Below the pieces are notes generated by a model, which saw nothing but the letters and a program-made list of their open reading frames with translations, was not told the origin of the DNA and searched no databases. A stretch of DNA of 64,000 bases from CBDFGN01 sp965247065 (GTDB taxonomy: Bacteria; Bacteroidota; Bacteroidia; Cytophagales; Cyclobacteriaceae), in assembly GCA_965247065.1 (NCBI GenBank), contig CBDFGN010000006.1, forward strand, positions 372,001-436,000. Reading direction: 5' to 3'. A program made the position numbers and the translations under genes. Below, one piece after another: positions 28,307-37,450 of the stretch. Within the stretch, counting starts at the first letter, position 1. Each line of letters opens with the position of its first letter.

Positions 28307-28642
28307 TCAATGTTTAGTGTTCAAAAGTTCAAGGTTCACTTCTAACATGGATATTCCTTGTTGGATATTGGATATTCTATCATCCTCCGGGGGATCAGGT
28401 GTATCAGGAAGACCGGGCGTCATGTTGTCCCCAATGTCACCGCTTAACAGGCGCAGGGGAAAGGCGTAGCTATTGTGCGATGGCAGGAGCTCCACTTTGT
28501 AGGTTTGTCCAGGCTGGCCAGTGCGGTTGTATAAGATGACCACGTTATTGCCTTCCAGTTCAGCCCAAACGTTTTGCACGTTCCGGACAAATGGGATCAA
28601 GGGAAGCGCCAATAAGAACAGCATTGAATAGACTAATCGCAT
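28307..28642 (-). CDS. Small secreted protein of unknown function
   Basis: 111 residues. An N-terminal hydrophobic signal (MRLVYSMLFLLALPLIPF) is followed by a short beta-rich segment (NNVVILYNRTGQPGQTYKVELL, PLRLLSGDIGDNMTPG). The latter resembles a small domain found at the N-terminus of longer Bacteroidota secreted proteins such as SUMF1- or caspase-linked ones. The C-terminus is low in complexity and may be degraded. It lies just upstream of the giant FG-GAP gene on the same strand, 13 bases away, so the two may be co-transcribed. Confidence 0.55.
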   Translation of the reverse strand: MRLVYSMLFLLALPLIPFVRNVQNVWAELEGNNVVILYNRTGQPGQTYKVELLPSHNSYAFPLRLLSGDIGDNMTPGLPDTPDPPEDDRISNIQQGISMLEVNLELLNTKH

Positions 28643-28829
28643 TGGTGCACCAGATTAAGTTCTGATCTACAATTTATGGTTTTTTCGCAAATACCATAAC
28701 TGGGAACTGATTGATTGTTATTGCTAAGACGCTATCGAAATCAGGAGCCTGATACATCTCAAGTTGATTTGTTTAATCGAATGAGCCGTTGATTTGTTTA
28801 TTTGTGTGATCAGTTGATAGGGAGTAGTT

Positions 28830-28895
28830 TCACTACTGTTGAATTGTTGAATTGTTGAATTGTCTATTTGTTGAACTGTTGAATTGTTGAATCGA
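28830..28895. repeat. Short AT-rich tandem repeat (TTGAATTG units)
   Basis: Several copies of a 9-base unit, TTGAATTGT, and variants lie just past the smc stop codon. Similar short runs occur at 44088-44108, 48652-48662 and 52005-52040, always between genes. No function is assigned. Confidence 0.7.
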
Positions 28896-28910
28896 ACCGG
28901 CTTGATGCTC

Positions 28911-31900
28911 TTACGCCAGTTCCCGCAGATCAACCGGCACCACTTTAGACACACCTTGCTCAACCATTGTGATACCATAGATTATGTCAATGGCGGACAT
29001 GGTCCGCTTGTTGTGGGTTACGATAATGAACTGGGATTCAGACGAGAAGTCCTGAATGATCTTGTTGAACTTGTCGATATTGTCATCATCAAGCGGGGCG
29101 TCGACTTCATCAAAAATACAGAATGGCGCTGGTTTCAGCAGGTAGATGGCGAAAAGGACTGAGATAGCTGTAAGTGTTTTTTCTCCTCCAGAGAGCTGGT
29201 TGATGGTCAAAGGCTTTTTCCCCTTTGGTTTAGCGATGATTTCCACCGACGATTCGAGCGGATCAAGTGGATCTGACAGCCTCAGGTCACAATCGTCCTC
29301 ATTGGTGAATAAGGTTCTGAATACCTTGACAAAGTTCTCCTTGATTCTTCCAAAGGCCTCAAGAAACGTTTCTCTGGCAACCGCATCAATTTCATCGATG
29401 GTGGAAAGCAAATTGGTCTTTGCTTTGATCAAATCATCTTTTTGTTCCCTTATGAAAACGTGTCGCTCCTTAATCTCCTGGTAAGCTTCCATCGCCATGG
29501 GGTTAACCGGTCCCATCCGTTCGATACGGTCGCGCATCCGTTCAACTTTCTCGCCAAGCCCTTCTTCGCTCTGTTCATGTTCATCTTTTTGGGTTTCATC
29601 GTTGATTAACTCATCAAGCTTCAAGTTGAACTCTACCGATAATCGTTCTTTTACCGAACTTAATTCGAGCTTGGCTTCTCCGATAGCATTCTGGAGTTCC
29701 ATCAAAACAGTGTCTATCGATTCGCGATTTCGCTGAAGGTCGCGCGCATCAACTTCCAATTGGTCTATTTTTCCTCTGTGTGAGTAGTAATTTCTTTCCG
29801 TTTCGTTTACATCGCCGTCCAGTTTCTCCTTATGGGCATACAGTTCAATTAAATGCTCATCGCTTGATTCGGAATTCTTAAGTAATTCAGAGATCTCGCC
29901 TCGAACGCCGTTTAGTTCCTTCCGGTTCTTCTCAATACTTCCCGAAGCATCCTTGAGCATACTTTCCTTAAATGATATCTCCTGCACCAACCCATTCAAC
30001 CGGTTATCCTGCTGATGAACCCTGATATTCTCCTGATTGTAATCGTTGGATTTGTCATTCAGATTTTGACTTTCCAGGTTGTATTGGGCCGTAAGTTGAT
30101 TGGACTGATCCTCCAGGCTGCGAAGCTTTTTTCCCTTGTCCTCAACGTTGGGCTTGAGCGCGGTCAATTCCTTTTCCAGCGCTTTGGAATTCTCAATAAT
30201 ATCCTCTGATTTGGTCACGTTGCTGCTCAACAACTGATCGTATTGCTCCTGTTTTGTCCTGAGAGCAACGTAGGTCTCATTAAGACGGTTGATTTGGACA
30301 GTCTGCTGCTCAATGGCGTAACGTTTAGTGGTTTCTTTCAATCTGGTGAGCTCAGTTTGCTTTTTTTCCAGGTGCTGGTTGATTTGATCAATTTTTACCT
30401 GAAACGACTTGATTTCCCTATCGAGTTTTTCAAGGTTTTTGGCTCTCCCGATCCGTTTTCCTTCGAACAGCCCAATGGACCCCCCGATAATGCTGTGCTT
30501 CGAAATGGTTACCTTTCCGTTCTTGGTAATAAACACCGAGTCCTCGTCCTCGGGAATATCCCCGAAATCTCCATTGACAATGTAGACATGGTCCAGCAGC
30601 CAGGAGACTAGTTTTCGGAATTTCCCCTCGAACTCCACAATTTCAGTTGCCGGGGTCGTGTTCCCGTAAATTTTCGCCGGGTACGCTTCGAAATTCTGGA
30701 AACTTTTAAGTACAAAGAAATTCGCTTTGCCTTTAGCTGCGTCACTCAACAGATTAACAGCCTGCAGGGCCTGGGCCTCCTCCTCTACTACATAATAATT
30801 CATGTATGGCTCGAGAAAGTTCTCGATGGTCACCCGATACTCTTCCGGACATGAAATTATGTCGGATAACAAGGGCGCTTTCTTACCCCAATTGGAATGC
30901 TTCCGCAAGAATCGAATGGCTTCAGGGAAACCTTCTAAATTATCAACTAACGACTTGGTCAGGCTGTATTCATTCCGCGTTGAATCCAGTTTTCGAGTAA
31001 CCTGGGAAAGCTCCTCCCTGACCACTTCTATGGTTTGGGCTGTCTCCTCGATTCGAGTCTGGAGCCGGTCTCCAGCCCTCTTCATTTTGGATAGCAGCTT
31101 TCCCTTTTCTTCCATTTCGCTTGATAACTGAATCGACTTTGATTCAAATTCCACCAGGCTGGCACTTTTCTCGGTGGTGTCGCTATCCGCCTTCGAAAGC
31201 TCCTGCTGTAGCGTATGGAGCTGGATTTCCTTTATCTCGGAGGTTTTCTTGAGTTCAAACGACTCTTGCTGAAGGGACTTGAGGCTTTGATTCAATTCCA
31301 GCAGCTGCTGTTGCACTTTGCCGGTTTTTTCCTTTTGCCCTTCATATTCATCCTTGAGCTTGCTACAGAACATTTCCAAGGCGCTCTTGTCCTTTTCGGC
31401 TTGCTCTCTTTCCTGTTCCAACCCTCTCAGACTGAATGAGGTCCGGTCACGAGTTTTCTTATCGTTGTCAATCTGAGTTTTGAGCCCCTCACTTTGTTCG
31501 TTCAAGAATTTCAACCGTTCATTATTGACCTGTTTGGCGCTTTCATACTGGCGTATGCTCTCAACGTGGTCATTCAAGGTCTTTTGGCCGGCGGCCAGGT
31601 TTTTTTCCTTTTTGATCAATTCAGCTTTGGCTTTTTCAACCTGGGAATTGAGGTCAGCCAGTTTAGCCTGAAGTGATATCTTTTGGTCCTGCTCTTGTTG
31701 GATCCTTTCCTGCAATTCTTGCAGGGCCTCCAATTGATGCCGGGCTGATTTCTGGGCTAGCTCAATGCTCAATCGTTTATATTCTTCCTTGAGTTTATAA
31801 TAGCGTTCGGCTTGACGGGCTTGCTTTTTCAGGGATTTAAGATTCTTTTCAATTTCGAACAACAAGTCCTCGACCCGGTCCAAATCCGCATCAGTATCAC

Positions 31901-32444
31901 CGAGTTTTCGCAACGTCTCTTTTTTTCGGATCCGAAACTTGGATATGCCTGCGGCTTCCTCAAATAGTCCCTTGCGCGAATTATCCTTATCAGCGAGGAT
32001 GTCATCCACCATTTTCAGTTCAATGATCGCGTAACTATGGGATGCTATCCCCGTGTCAAGAAAAAGATTGGTGATGTCCTTGAGTCGACAGGGCACCCCA
32101 TTGAGTTCGTATTCGCTATCACCGGAGCGATAAAATCGTCGACAGATAGTGACTTCGCTGTACTCAGTGGGAAGAACGTTCCGCGTATTCTCGAAACTTA
32201 ACGACACCTCGGCCAGCTGGGTGGGTTTTCGGCTCTTGGTGCCATTGAAAATTATGTTCTCAAGCTTATCGGATCGTAGGGCCTTGATCTTTTGCTCCCC
32301 CAGAACCCATCGTATCGCATCTACCACATTAGACTTTCCGCATCCATTCGGTCCAACGATGCCGGTGATGCCCTTGTCAAAGTGAATGCTTACTTTATCC
32401 CCGAAGCTCTTGAACCCTTTTATCTCGATATTACTAAGCTCCAT
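28911..32444 (-). CDS. smc: Chromosome segregation ATPase SMC
   Basis: 1177 residues, the normal SMC length. Walker A is GPNGCGKSN (about 32-40). Long coiled coils lie on both sides of a hinge (about 510-680, starting FLRKHSNWGKKAPLLSDII). The ABC signature NQLSGGEKTL and Walker B with its Glu (FCIFDEVDAPLDD) are at the C-terminus. The protein organises and segregates chromosomes with ScpA/ScpB, which are not in this window. All ATPase motifs are intact. ATG at 32444. Confidence 0.97.
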   Translation of the reverse strand: MELSNIEIKGFKSFGDKVSIHFDKGITGIVGPNGCGKSNVVDAIRWVLGEQKIKALRSDKLENIIFNGTKSRKPTQLAEVSLSFENTRNVLPTEYSEVTICRRFYRSGDSEYELNGVPCRLKDITNLFLDTGIASHSYAIIELKMVDDILADKDNSRKGLFEEAAGISKFRIRKKETLRKLGDTDADLDRVEDLLFEIEKNLKSLKKQARQAERYYKLKEEYKRLSIELAQKSARHQLEALQELQERIQQEQDQKISLQAKLADLNSQVEKAKAELIKKEKNLAAGQKTLNDHVESIRQYESAKQVNNERLKFLNEQSEGLKTQIDNDKKTRDRTSFSLRGLEQEREQAEKDKSALEMFCSKLKDEYEGQKEKTGKVQQQLLELNQSLKSLQQESFELKKTSEIKEIQLHTLQQELSKADSDTTEKSASLVEFESKSIQLSSEMEEKGKLLSKMKRAGDRLQTRIEETAQTIEVVREELSQVTRKLDSTRNEYSLTKSLVDNLEGFPEAIRFLRKHSNWGKKAPLLSDIISCPEEYRVTIENFLEPYMNYYVVEEEAQALQAVNLLSDAAKGKANFFVLKSFQNFEAYPAKIYGNTTPATEIVEFEGKFRKLVSWLLDHVYIVNGDFGDIPEDEDSVFITKNGKVTISKHSIIGGSIGLFEGKRIGRAKNLEKLDREIKSFQVKIDQINQHLEKKQTELTRLKETTKRYAIEQQTVQINRLNETYVALRTKQEQYDQLLSSNVTKSEDIIENSKALEKELTALKPNVEDKGKKLRSLEDQSNQLTAQYNLESQNLNDKSNDYNQENIRVHQQDNRLNGLVQEISFKESMLKDASGSIEKNRKELNGVRGEISELLKNSESSDEHLIELYAHKEKLDGDVNETERNYYSHRGKIDQLEVDARDLQRNRESIDTVLMELQNAIGEAKLELSSVKERLSVEFNLKLDELINDETQKDEHEQSEEGLGEKVERMRDRIERMGPVNPMAMEAYQEIKERHVFIREQKDDLIKAKTNLLSTIDEIDAVARETFLEAFGRIKENFVKVFRTLFTNEDDCDLRLSDPLDPLESSVEIIAKPKGKKPLTINQLSGGEKTLTAISVLFAIYLLKPAPFCIFDEVDAPLDDDNIDKFNKIIQDFSSESQFIIVTHNKRTMSAIDIIYGITMVEQGVSKVVPVDLRELA

Positions 32445-32648
32445 GCATCTTTTTTGAGGGTGTATTTAGGTTGGCACAAATTAAAAAATAATTTCCCAAG
32501 CTTCCTATTCTCCAAATGAAAGAATGAAACGATGATGGAGTACTGGATTACGGGAGTGCTGGAATAATGAAGATTTCAAAGTTTGACCTTCGACTCAGAC
32601 TAAGGACTAATACCAATTAATTACCAAAAATCACTATTTTTGGGATTA

Positions 32649-33134
32649 ATGGACGACATTCAAACCATCCTGTATATTGCCATCGGGGTCATATATCTTC
32701 TGGCTCGCGTATTGAAGCGGAAAAAACCGGCGCCGCCTCCATCTCAGGATGCCGAGCAAATTCCCCAAGTTGAGCACACGCCCAAGACCCCGGAGCGGAA
32801 AAAGCCCCTTTCTTTTGAGCAAGTTATTCGGGAAATAAGTGGCCAAGCGGCTACCAGGGAGCCAGAGCCAAAGCCGGAGCCTGAAATACAGATTTCCGAT
32901 TCGGATGCCCAATCGACCTACAAGAAGTCTATAAAAGCCGCAAAGCGAGTGAAGAAGCGCAAGATTGGTGACATCAAAATCCCTTCCGCGAGAATTGGGC
33001 TGTTTCAGAATTACGATACTGAAGAGAAGGGGAGAAACTACTTGGCCGAGGAAATCGCCAGGAGCCTGAAGAATAACAGGGACATCAAAAAGGCGATTGT
33101 AATTAACGAGATTCTGACTCGTAAATATGATTGA
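32649..33134 (+). CDS. Membrane-anchored protein of unknown function
   Basis: About 161 residues from ATG 32649; an upstream TTG would add three. One N-terminal membrane helix (IQTILYIAIGVIYLLARVL) is followed by a Pro/Glu/Lys-rich linker (RKKPAPPPSQ, EPEPKPEPE) and a basic C-terminal part (KAAKRVKKRKIGD, DIKKAIVINEIL). It is divergent from smc. The ending FVIxEILxPKxD-like pattern is common in small Bacteroidota proteins of this kind. The soluble part probably faces the cytoplasm. No catalytic motif seen. Confidence 0.65.
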   Translation: MDDIQTILYIAIGVIYLLARVLKRKKPAPPPSQDAEQIPQVEHTPKTPERKKPLSFEQVIREISGQAATREPEPKPEPEIQISDSDAQSTYKKSIKAAKRVKKRKIGDIKIPSARIGLFQNYDTEEKGRNYLAEEIARSLKNNRDIKKAIVINEILTRKYD

Positions 33135-33198
33135 ATAAGAAGGGAAGAAGAGAAGATGGGAAGAAGAGAAGAAGTCGCTGATACGCTGAACGCCTGTT

Positions 33199-33858
33199 TT
33201 AGTCGGAGGTGAAGGCAAACGCCAGTATGTTAGCTCCCATTTGCAGCGCCTGCATCCTGACTTCTTCTGGATCGTTGTAGATGCTTTGATCCTCCCATCC
33301 GTTTCCTAAATCCGATTCAAATGAGTAGAAACATACCAGGCGGCCTTCGTAAACGAGGCCAAAGCCCTGGGGAGGCTGACCATCGTGCTCGTGGATCTTA
33401 GGAAGACCCTGGTCCATGTGAAATTTCTGATGGTAAATATCATGATTATAAGGCAATTCCACCATTTCCAATTCTGGGAAAACCTTTTTCATCTCCAGCC
33501 TGATAAACTGGTCCAGCCCATAGTTATCGTCTATGTGAAGAAAGCCTCCGGAGATCAGGTAATTTCTTAGGTTCTGGGCCTCACTATCTGAGAATATGAC
33601 GTTGCCATGCCCGGTCATATAAATATAAGGGTAGAGAAATACCTCAGCACTTCCCACCTCCACAATTTCCTCCTCATCTGCAATGTTCATTCGAAGGTTC
33701 AGATTGCAAAAATCAATCAGGTTTGGCAGGGCGGTTTTGTTCGCGTACCAGTCCCCTCCGCCGTTGTACTTGAGCTTAGCGATTTTGATCACTGACCTCT
33801 GACCACAAACCGACGATGCCGTCAAGACAATCGAAAGGATGATCAAAATTGCATTCAT
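33199..33858 (-). CDS. Secreted DUF4159 protein
   Basis: 219 residues with a signal peptide (ends SVCGQ). The rest matches the DUF4159 pattern: KLKYNGGGDWYANKTALPNL at the start, then FLYPYIYMTGHGNV, LRNYLISGGFLHIDDNYG and the acidic/His-rich YNHDIYHQKFHM. The fold is related to class I glutamine-amidotransferase-like domains, but no activity is established. It stands alone, converging with the preceding gene. Confidence 0.85.
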   Translation of the reverse strand: MNAILIILSIVLTASSVCGQRSVIKIAKLKYNGGGDWYANKTALPNLIDFCNLNLRMNIADEEEIVEVGSAEVFLYPYIYMTGHGNVIFSDSEAQNLRNYLISGGFLHIDDNYGLDQFIRLEMKKVFPELEMVELPYNHDIYHQKFHMDQGLPKIHEHDGQPPQGFGLVYEGRLVCFYSFESDLGNGWEDQSIYNDPEEVRMQALQMGANILAFAFTSD

Positions 33859-34159
33859 AAGGAAAAGATACGGGTATTATATGCAATAGTTGGGCAAAGA
33901 GGAGCCATTGCTTCTCATTATTCACATTCACTCATAGACTGCCATCTTGATGCTTCGCGAAATTCACCTACAAAACGAGGTCCAACTTTTTTTCCGGGAA
34001 TAATACAATACACCGGCTAACTAATCAAAACATTCAAAGCATTGACCCAGGCAAAGTACCATACTCGAAGGTTGGTTCAAAAAAAAACTACGCCTCCATT
34101 TTAAACCTTAATGGACAATGAGCCTCTAAGCACCGGAAACCAAAAAAGAAACAATTGAA

Positions 34160-35038
34160 ATGAGAACGATTAATGAGAAAGTAAGGAAACAGGTATTGAT
34201 GATTTTGGCGATGGCAGGAGCAGTTATCATGATAACGTCATGTAATGATGAGGAAGGAGTGGGCTTGTCGAACTCAGTGCTTAGTATAGAGGACATTGAG
34301 AACGAAGCTACATTGGACGCAGGATATGAGGAGGTTGACGATCTAAGCGCCGCCTCTTTGGACCAGTTGAGCATCTCGAATGGCAGGATCGCCCAAGATG
34401 ATCGATTTAAATTTGCCGAGGTCACTCGTGACACCGTAACCAAAACCATCATCATTGATTTTGGTGAAGGCTGCCCTGGTAGGGGAGGCCGTATTCGCAG
34501 GGGTAGGATTATCATAGACTACAATATGCGCAGATTTGTTCCGGGTTCTGAGATGGTGATTACTTTAGATGAATTCTACATCGACAGCGTGCACCTGGAA
34601 GGAATACGACGGATCACTAATGTATCAGTGGACCTGGAAGACAACCCAACGTTTAACGTGGTATTGTCCGGGGGTCGAGCAACATGGCCCGACGGTTCCT
34701 TCTCAACACGTGAAGTAGACCTTATCAGAACCTGGCGAAGAGGGGCAAATCCTCTCACAGACGAATTCCACCTGGACGGCGTCACTAGCGGACTCAATAG
34801 AGAAGGTGCGGCTTACTCAACAGAAATTCTCAGCACTTTGGTTCGCAAAAACGAATGTTTGAGACAACAGATTTTTATTCCGGTGCAGGGTATTAAGGAG
34901 ATCACACGAGGTGAGCGCTTATGGTCCGTTGACTTTGGTGACGGGACCTGCGACCGCGAGGTTGTGATTACCTCCGACGGTCAGGTGCGGACAGTTGAGC
35001 TGGAGGCTCGAGGAAGGCATCGGGGTCAAAATGGATAG
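34160..35038 (+). CDS. Lipoprotein of unknown function
   Basis: 292 residues. A lipoprotein signal ends ITSC (about residue 28). The mature part has paired Cys residues (GEGCPGRGG, NECLRQQ, DGTCDREV) and repeated beta-strand patterns, including GGRATWPDGSF and RTWRRGANPL, as if built of two similar halves. The arrangement IIIDFGEGCPG...RRGRIIIDY suggests a family of Bacteroidota surface or periplasmic lipoproteins with an RGRI motif. A terminator follows. No function can be assigned. Confidence 0.7.
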   Translation: MRTINEKVRKQVLMILAMAGAVIMITSCNDEEGVGLSNSVLSIEDIENEATLDAGYEEVDDLSAASLDQLSISNGRIAQDDRFKFAEVTRDTVTKTIIIDFGEGCPGRGGRIRRGRIIIDYNMRRFVPGSEMVITLDEFYIDSVHLEGIRRITNVSVDLEDNPTFNVVLSGGRATWPDGSFSTREVDLIRTWRRGANPLTDEFHLDGVTSGLNREGAAYSTEILSTLVRKNECLRQQIFIPVQGIKEITRGERLWSVDFGDGTCDREVVITSDGQVRTVELEARGRHRGQNG

Positions 35039-35151
35039 GTCTGGGCGGTTACAATTAGCCGTTAAACTGTATAAAGCAGGATAAACGACCCAAAGTATTT
35101 AAGATACCCACGCAGGGTATAGGTTAGTGATGTAGGGTAGTTTAGGTTAGG

Positions 35152-35182
35152 CCCGGTGGCGAAATGTCACCGGGTTTTTTTG
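35152..35182 (+). terminator. Rho-independent terminator after the lipoprotein gene
   Basis: Stem CCCGGTG (35152-35158) with CACCGGG (35168-35174), a nine-base loop, then a run of seven T. Confidence 0.85.
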
Positions 35183-35232
35183 TTGTTAGGGTCGAAAAAC
35201 TTAAAGCAGTCGCGGTTGTCGCGGTGAAAGAC

Positions 35233-35465
35233 TCAAAACCATTGCACTAAATAGTCTACCAGTAACCTTACCCAACTAATTGTGGCGGGAATTTCAAAGT
35301 AAACTGGCCCTCGAGATTTGAAGAAGTGCCAGTTCCAGCGGCCTTTAACATGGACGTTGGTGAATAGGACCGGTTCGCCGGATTTGCTATTCAAAATCTC
35401 GCCATCAAGAATCCGATTTTGGGCTAACCCAAAAAAGGATTGTAAAACGAATAAAAGGCAATGCC
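35233..35465 (-). pseudogene. Remnant of a carboxypeptidase-regulatory-like domain protein
   Basis: An open reverse frame without a start codon reads CLLFVLQSFFGLAQ (signal-peptide-like), then RILDGEILNSKSGEPVLFTN, matching the start of CarboxypepD_reg-like domains (DG.I....GEP..F.NV). About 40 further codons bear no clear likeness. The gene is decayed at both ends. It lies in the otherwise empty stretch 35183-35634. Confidence 0.45.
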
Positions 35466-35634
35466 CTTAGAAAGATTTTTGTGACCTGAGAGCGCCATGA
35501 TTTGCGGTACTTAAGTTATATAAAGTCCAGTCGGAACCTCAGAGACCAGGAACCCAGGTGATTTCCAATAATGGGTCCAAGATTAATATTGTATATTTAT
35601 CGCCGGTACACTTCGGCATACCCATTTTCATCCG

Positions 35635-36402
35635 ATGCGAGTTCTTAAGAGCTTTTTCATAATAATAAATTACAAAACTCTAATCGTTTCGGTTCTTGCC
35701 GTTATTTCAACGACCATATGCCATCATTATAATCTTACCGCCGATTTTCCCATGACTTTGGTTGGGGTGGCCATTGTTTTTCCCATAGTCTTTTCAATTG
35801 ACAGTGCCTACAAGCGCAGGGAATTGGCATTGCAATATTATGCCGATCTGAAAGGCCATGGACTGTCGCTCTATCTGGCCGCTAAAGATTGGATGAGTGA
35901 AGAACCGGATTTTCATCCCCGAATGAAAGATGCCATTCAGCGAACGTTTTTTGCGATTCGGGATTTTCTGACCTCTAGTGATAATAACGTGTTGGACAGA
36001 GAGCGGGAGCTGTACACCCATTTTGCCGAGCTCTCTGTTATGGTGCAGGAGTTTCGAAAGCTGGGTTTGCCCAGCGGAGAATTGTCACGGGTAAACCAGT
36101 ACATTAGTAAGATAATCGTTGCCTTTGAACAGATGAAAAACATATTCCATTATCGTACTCCGGTTACACTGAGAGCCTATAGTAAGGTGTTTATTTATTC
36201 CTTCCCGGTCATCTATGGTCCCTTCTTTGCTTTCACTTTTGAGCACTATTCCGCGAGTTTGGGTTATGTGATGCCCATCCTGTTTGCATTTATCTTGATC
36301 TCTTTGGATAATATCCAGGAGCATCTGGAAAGCCCTTATGACGAGATTGGCGAGGACGACATCCGCCTGGAGGTACAGGAGTTTGTGGATTTGATGAACT
36401 AA
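35635..36402 (+). CDS. Bestrophin-like (UPF0187) membrane protein
   Basis: 255 residues. Two N-terminal membrane helices (TLIVSVLAVISTTI and MTLVGVAIVFPIVFSI) and two later ones (VFIYSFPVIYGPFFAF and MPILFAFILISL) surround a soluble helical part. The C-terminal motif SLDNIQEHLESPYDEIGEDD matches the bestrophin tail (I..PF...EDD). Bacterial bestrophins are ion channels in the inner membrane; anion or cation selectivity cannot be told. ATG at 35635, single gene. Confidence 0.7.
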   Translation: MRVLKSFFIIINYKTLIVSVLAVISTTICHHYNLTADFPMTLVGVAIVFPIVFSIDSAYKRRELALQYYADLKGHGLSLYLAAKDWMSEEPDFHPRMKDAIQRTFFAIRDFLTSSDNNVLDRERELYTHFAELSVMVQEFRKLGLPSGELSRVNQYISKIIVAFEQMKNIFHYRTPVTLRAYSKVFIYSFPVIYGPFFAFTFEHYSASLGYVMPILFAFILISLDNIQEHLESPYDEIGEDDIRLEVQEFVDLMN

Positions 36403-36548
36403 GAGTTACCACTTCCTGGTTCCTTGAATGGAATGATTAGTGAATGAGTTTGCCGACTTAGATCTAAGATCGAGATTTAAGAGCTAACTCAAGCCTCAGA
36501 CTGGGCTGGCAACTAAATAGCAGGAGATCCTTCTGTCCGCTTCGACTT

Positions 36549-37091
36549 TCAGAACTTCTTACCAATTGTCACCCCGATAAATTGAGAGGTGTATTCCTCC
36601 TTCCAGTCAAACTCCAAGCTTGGGCTGATGTCAAAATCGTTGCCCAGGTCAAATTCATACTTAAGCCCGGTTCGCAAAAGCCAAAAATTATGACGCTTCT
36701 CAATCTCATAGCCAGGACCGACGTAGAAAACCAATCGATGGGTAATTTTGTACATTCCAACCACAGCTATTATCCAGATGTTCTCCCGGATAATCCGGCC
36801 GGTACCCACCTTTACTTCATAGTCCTTTAACTCCAAGTCGGTCATTAGGGCCGCGGACCATTTTGGGCTGAACAAGTACTCGAATTCCAGGCCGATCGTG
36901 GGTGCGGCAATAAGAGCATCATCAGTTCCTGAGGCTCTTTCGATCTTTTCACCTTTGGGGACAAAAGCGACTCCCCCTAGGATGCTTAAATGCAGCTTTT
37001 TGAATTCAGAGCTTTTCTCTTGACCATGTTGGCCAAAGCTGATTTCTGTGAACATAGAGAATAGAAGGATTGGGAACAGATAGGAACTCAT
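36549..37091 (-). CDS. Small outer-membrane beta-barrel protein
   Basis: 180 residues with a signal peptide (ends EISFGQ). The remainder is a set of alternating strands (LHLSILGGVAFVP, IGLEFEYLFSPKWSAALMTDLEL, FYVGPGYEIEK) finishing with a typical barrel terminus (FIGVTIGKKF). It resembles OmpW/OmpA-like small barrels in shape, but no specific family is recognised. No neighbours to guide function. Confidence 0.65.
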   Translation of the reverse strand: MSSYLFPILLFSMFTEISFGQHGQEKSSEFKKLHLSILGGVAFVPKGEKIERASGTDDALIAAPTIGLEFEYLFSPKWSAALMTDLELKDYEVKVGTGRIIRENIWIIAVVGMYKITHRLVFYVGPGYEIEKRHNFWLLRTGLKYEFDLGNDFDISPSLEFDWKEEYTSQFIGVTIGKKF

Positions 37092-37219
37092 GAATTATTT
37101 GGGATTCCAAGTCTTGATTTTCAGAAAGTCCAAAGTAATAGCTAATATGTTAAATTCACGCTCGGACCCTACAAAGTCGCTTATTTGTAGCCTTAAATTT
37201 CACTCAACCTCTTACTTTC

Positions 37220-37450
37220 ATGCATCAGGAACGAACCGCTCTTAAAGCCTCGGTAATTGCCAACAGGTTATTAGGAATCTTAGGAATAGTCTTCTTTTGG
37301 GCTACCCAGTCTAAGGCAATTCTACTTGATGGCCTTTTCAATTTATAACCTTTTCCCTGGGATTATTGTCTCTGAAGGTGGCAGTAAGGTAAGGCAGCCA
37401 GGAGATGATCGGTTTAACTTTGGTTACTATTCTCACGAGCCATTATATTG
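37220..37450 (+). pseudogene. Decayed N-terminus of a cation-efflux (CDF-type) transporter
   Basis: From ATG 37220 the frame reads RTALKASVIANRLLGILGIV...SKAILLDGLFNL and stops. The next pieces, in other frames, read TFSLGLLSLKVAV and RQPGDDRFNFGYYSHEPL. Together they follow the start of cation diffusion facilitator-like proteins (SQAILLDGLFN, DDRFNFGY.S.EPL). There are at least two frameshifts. The sequence ends where the 185-bp repeat array begins, and the rest of the gene is absent. Confidence 0.6.
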
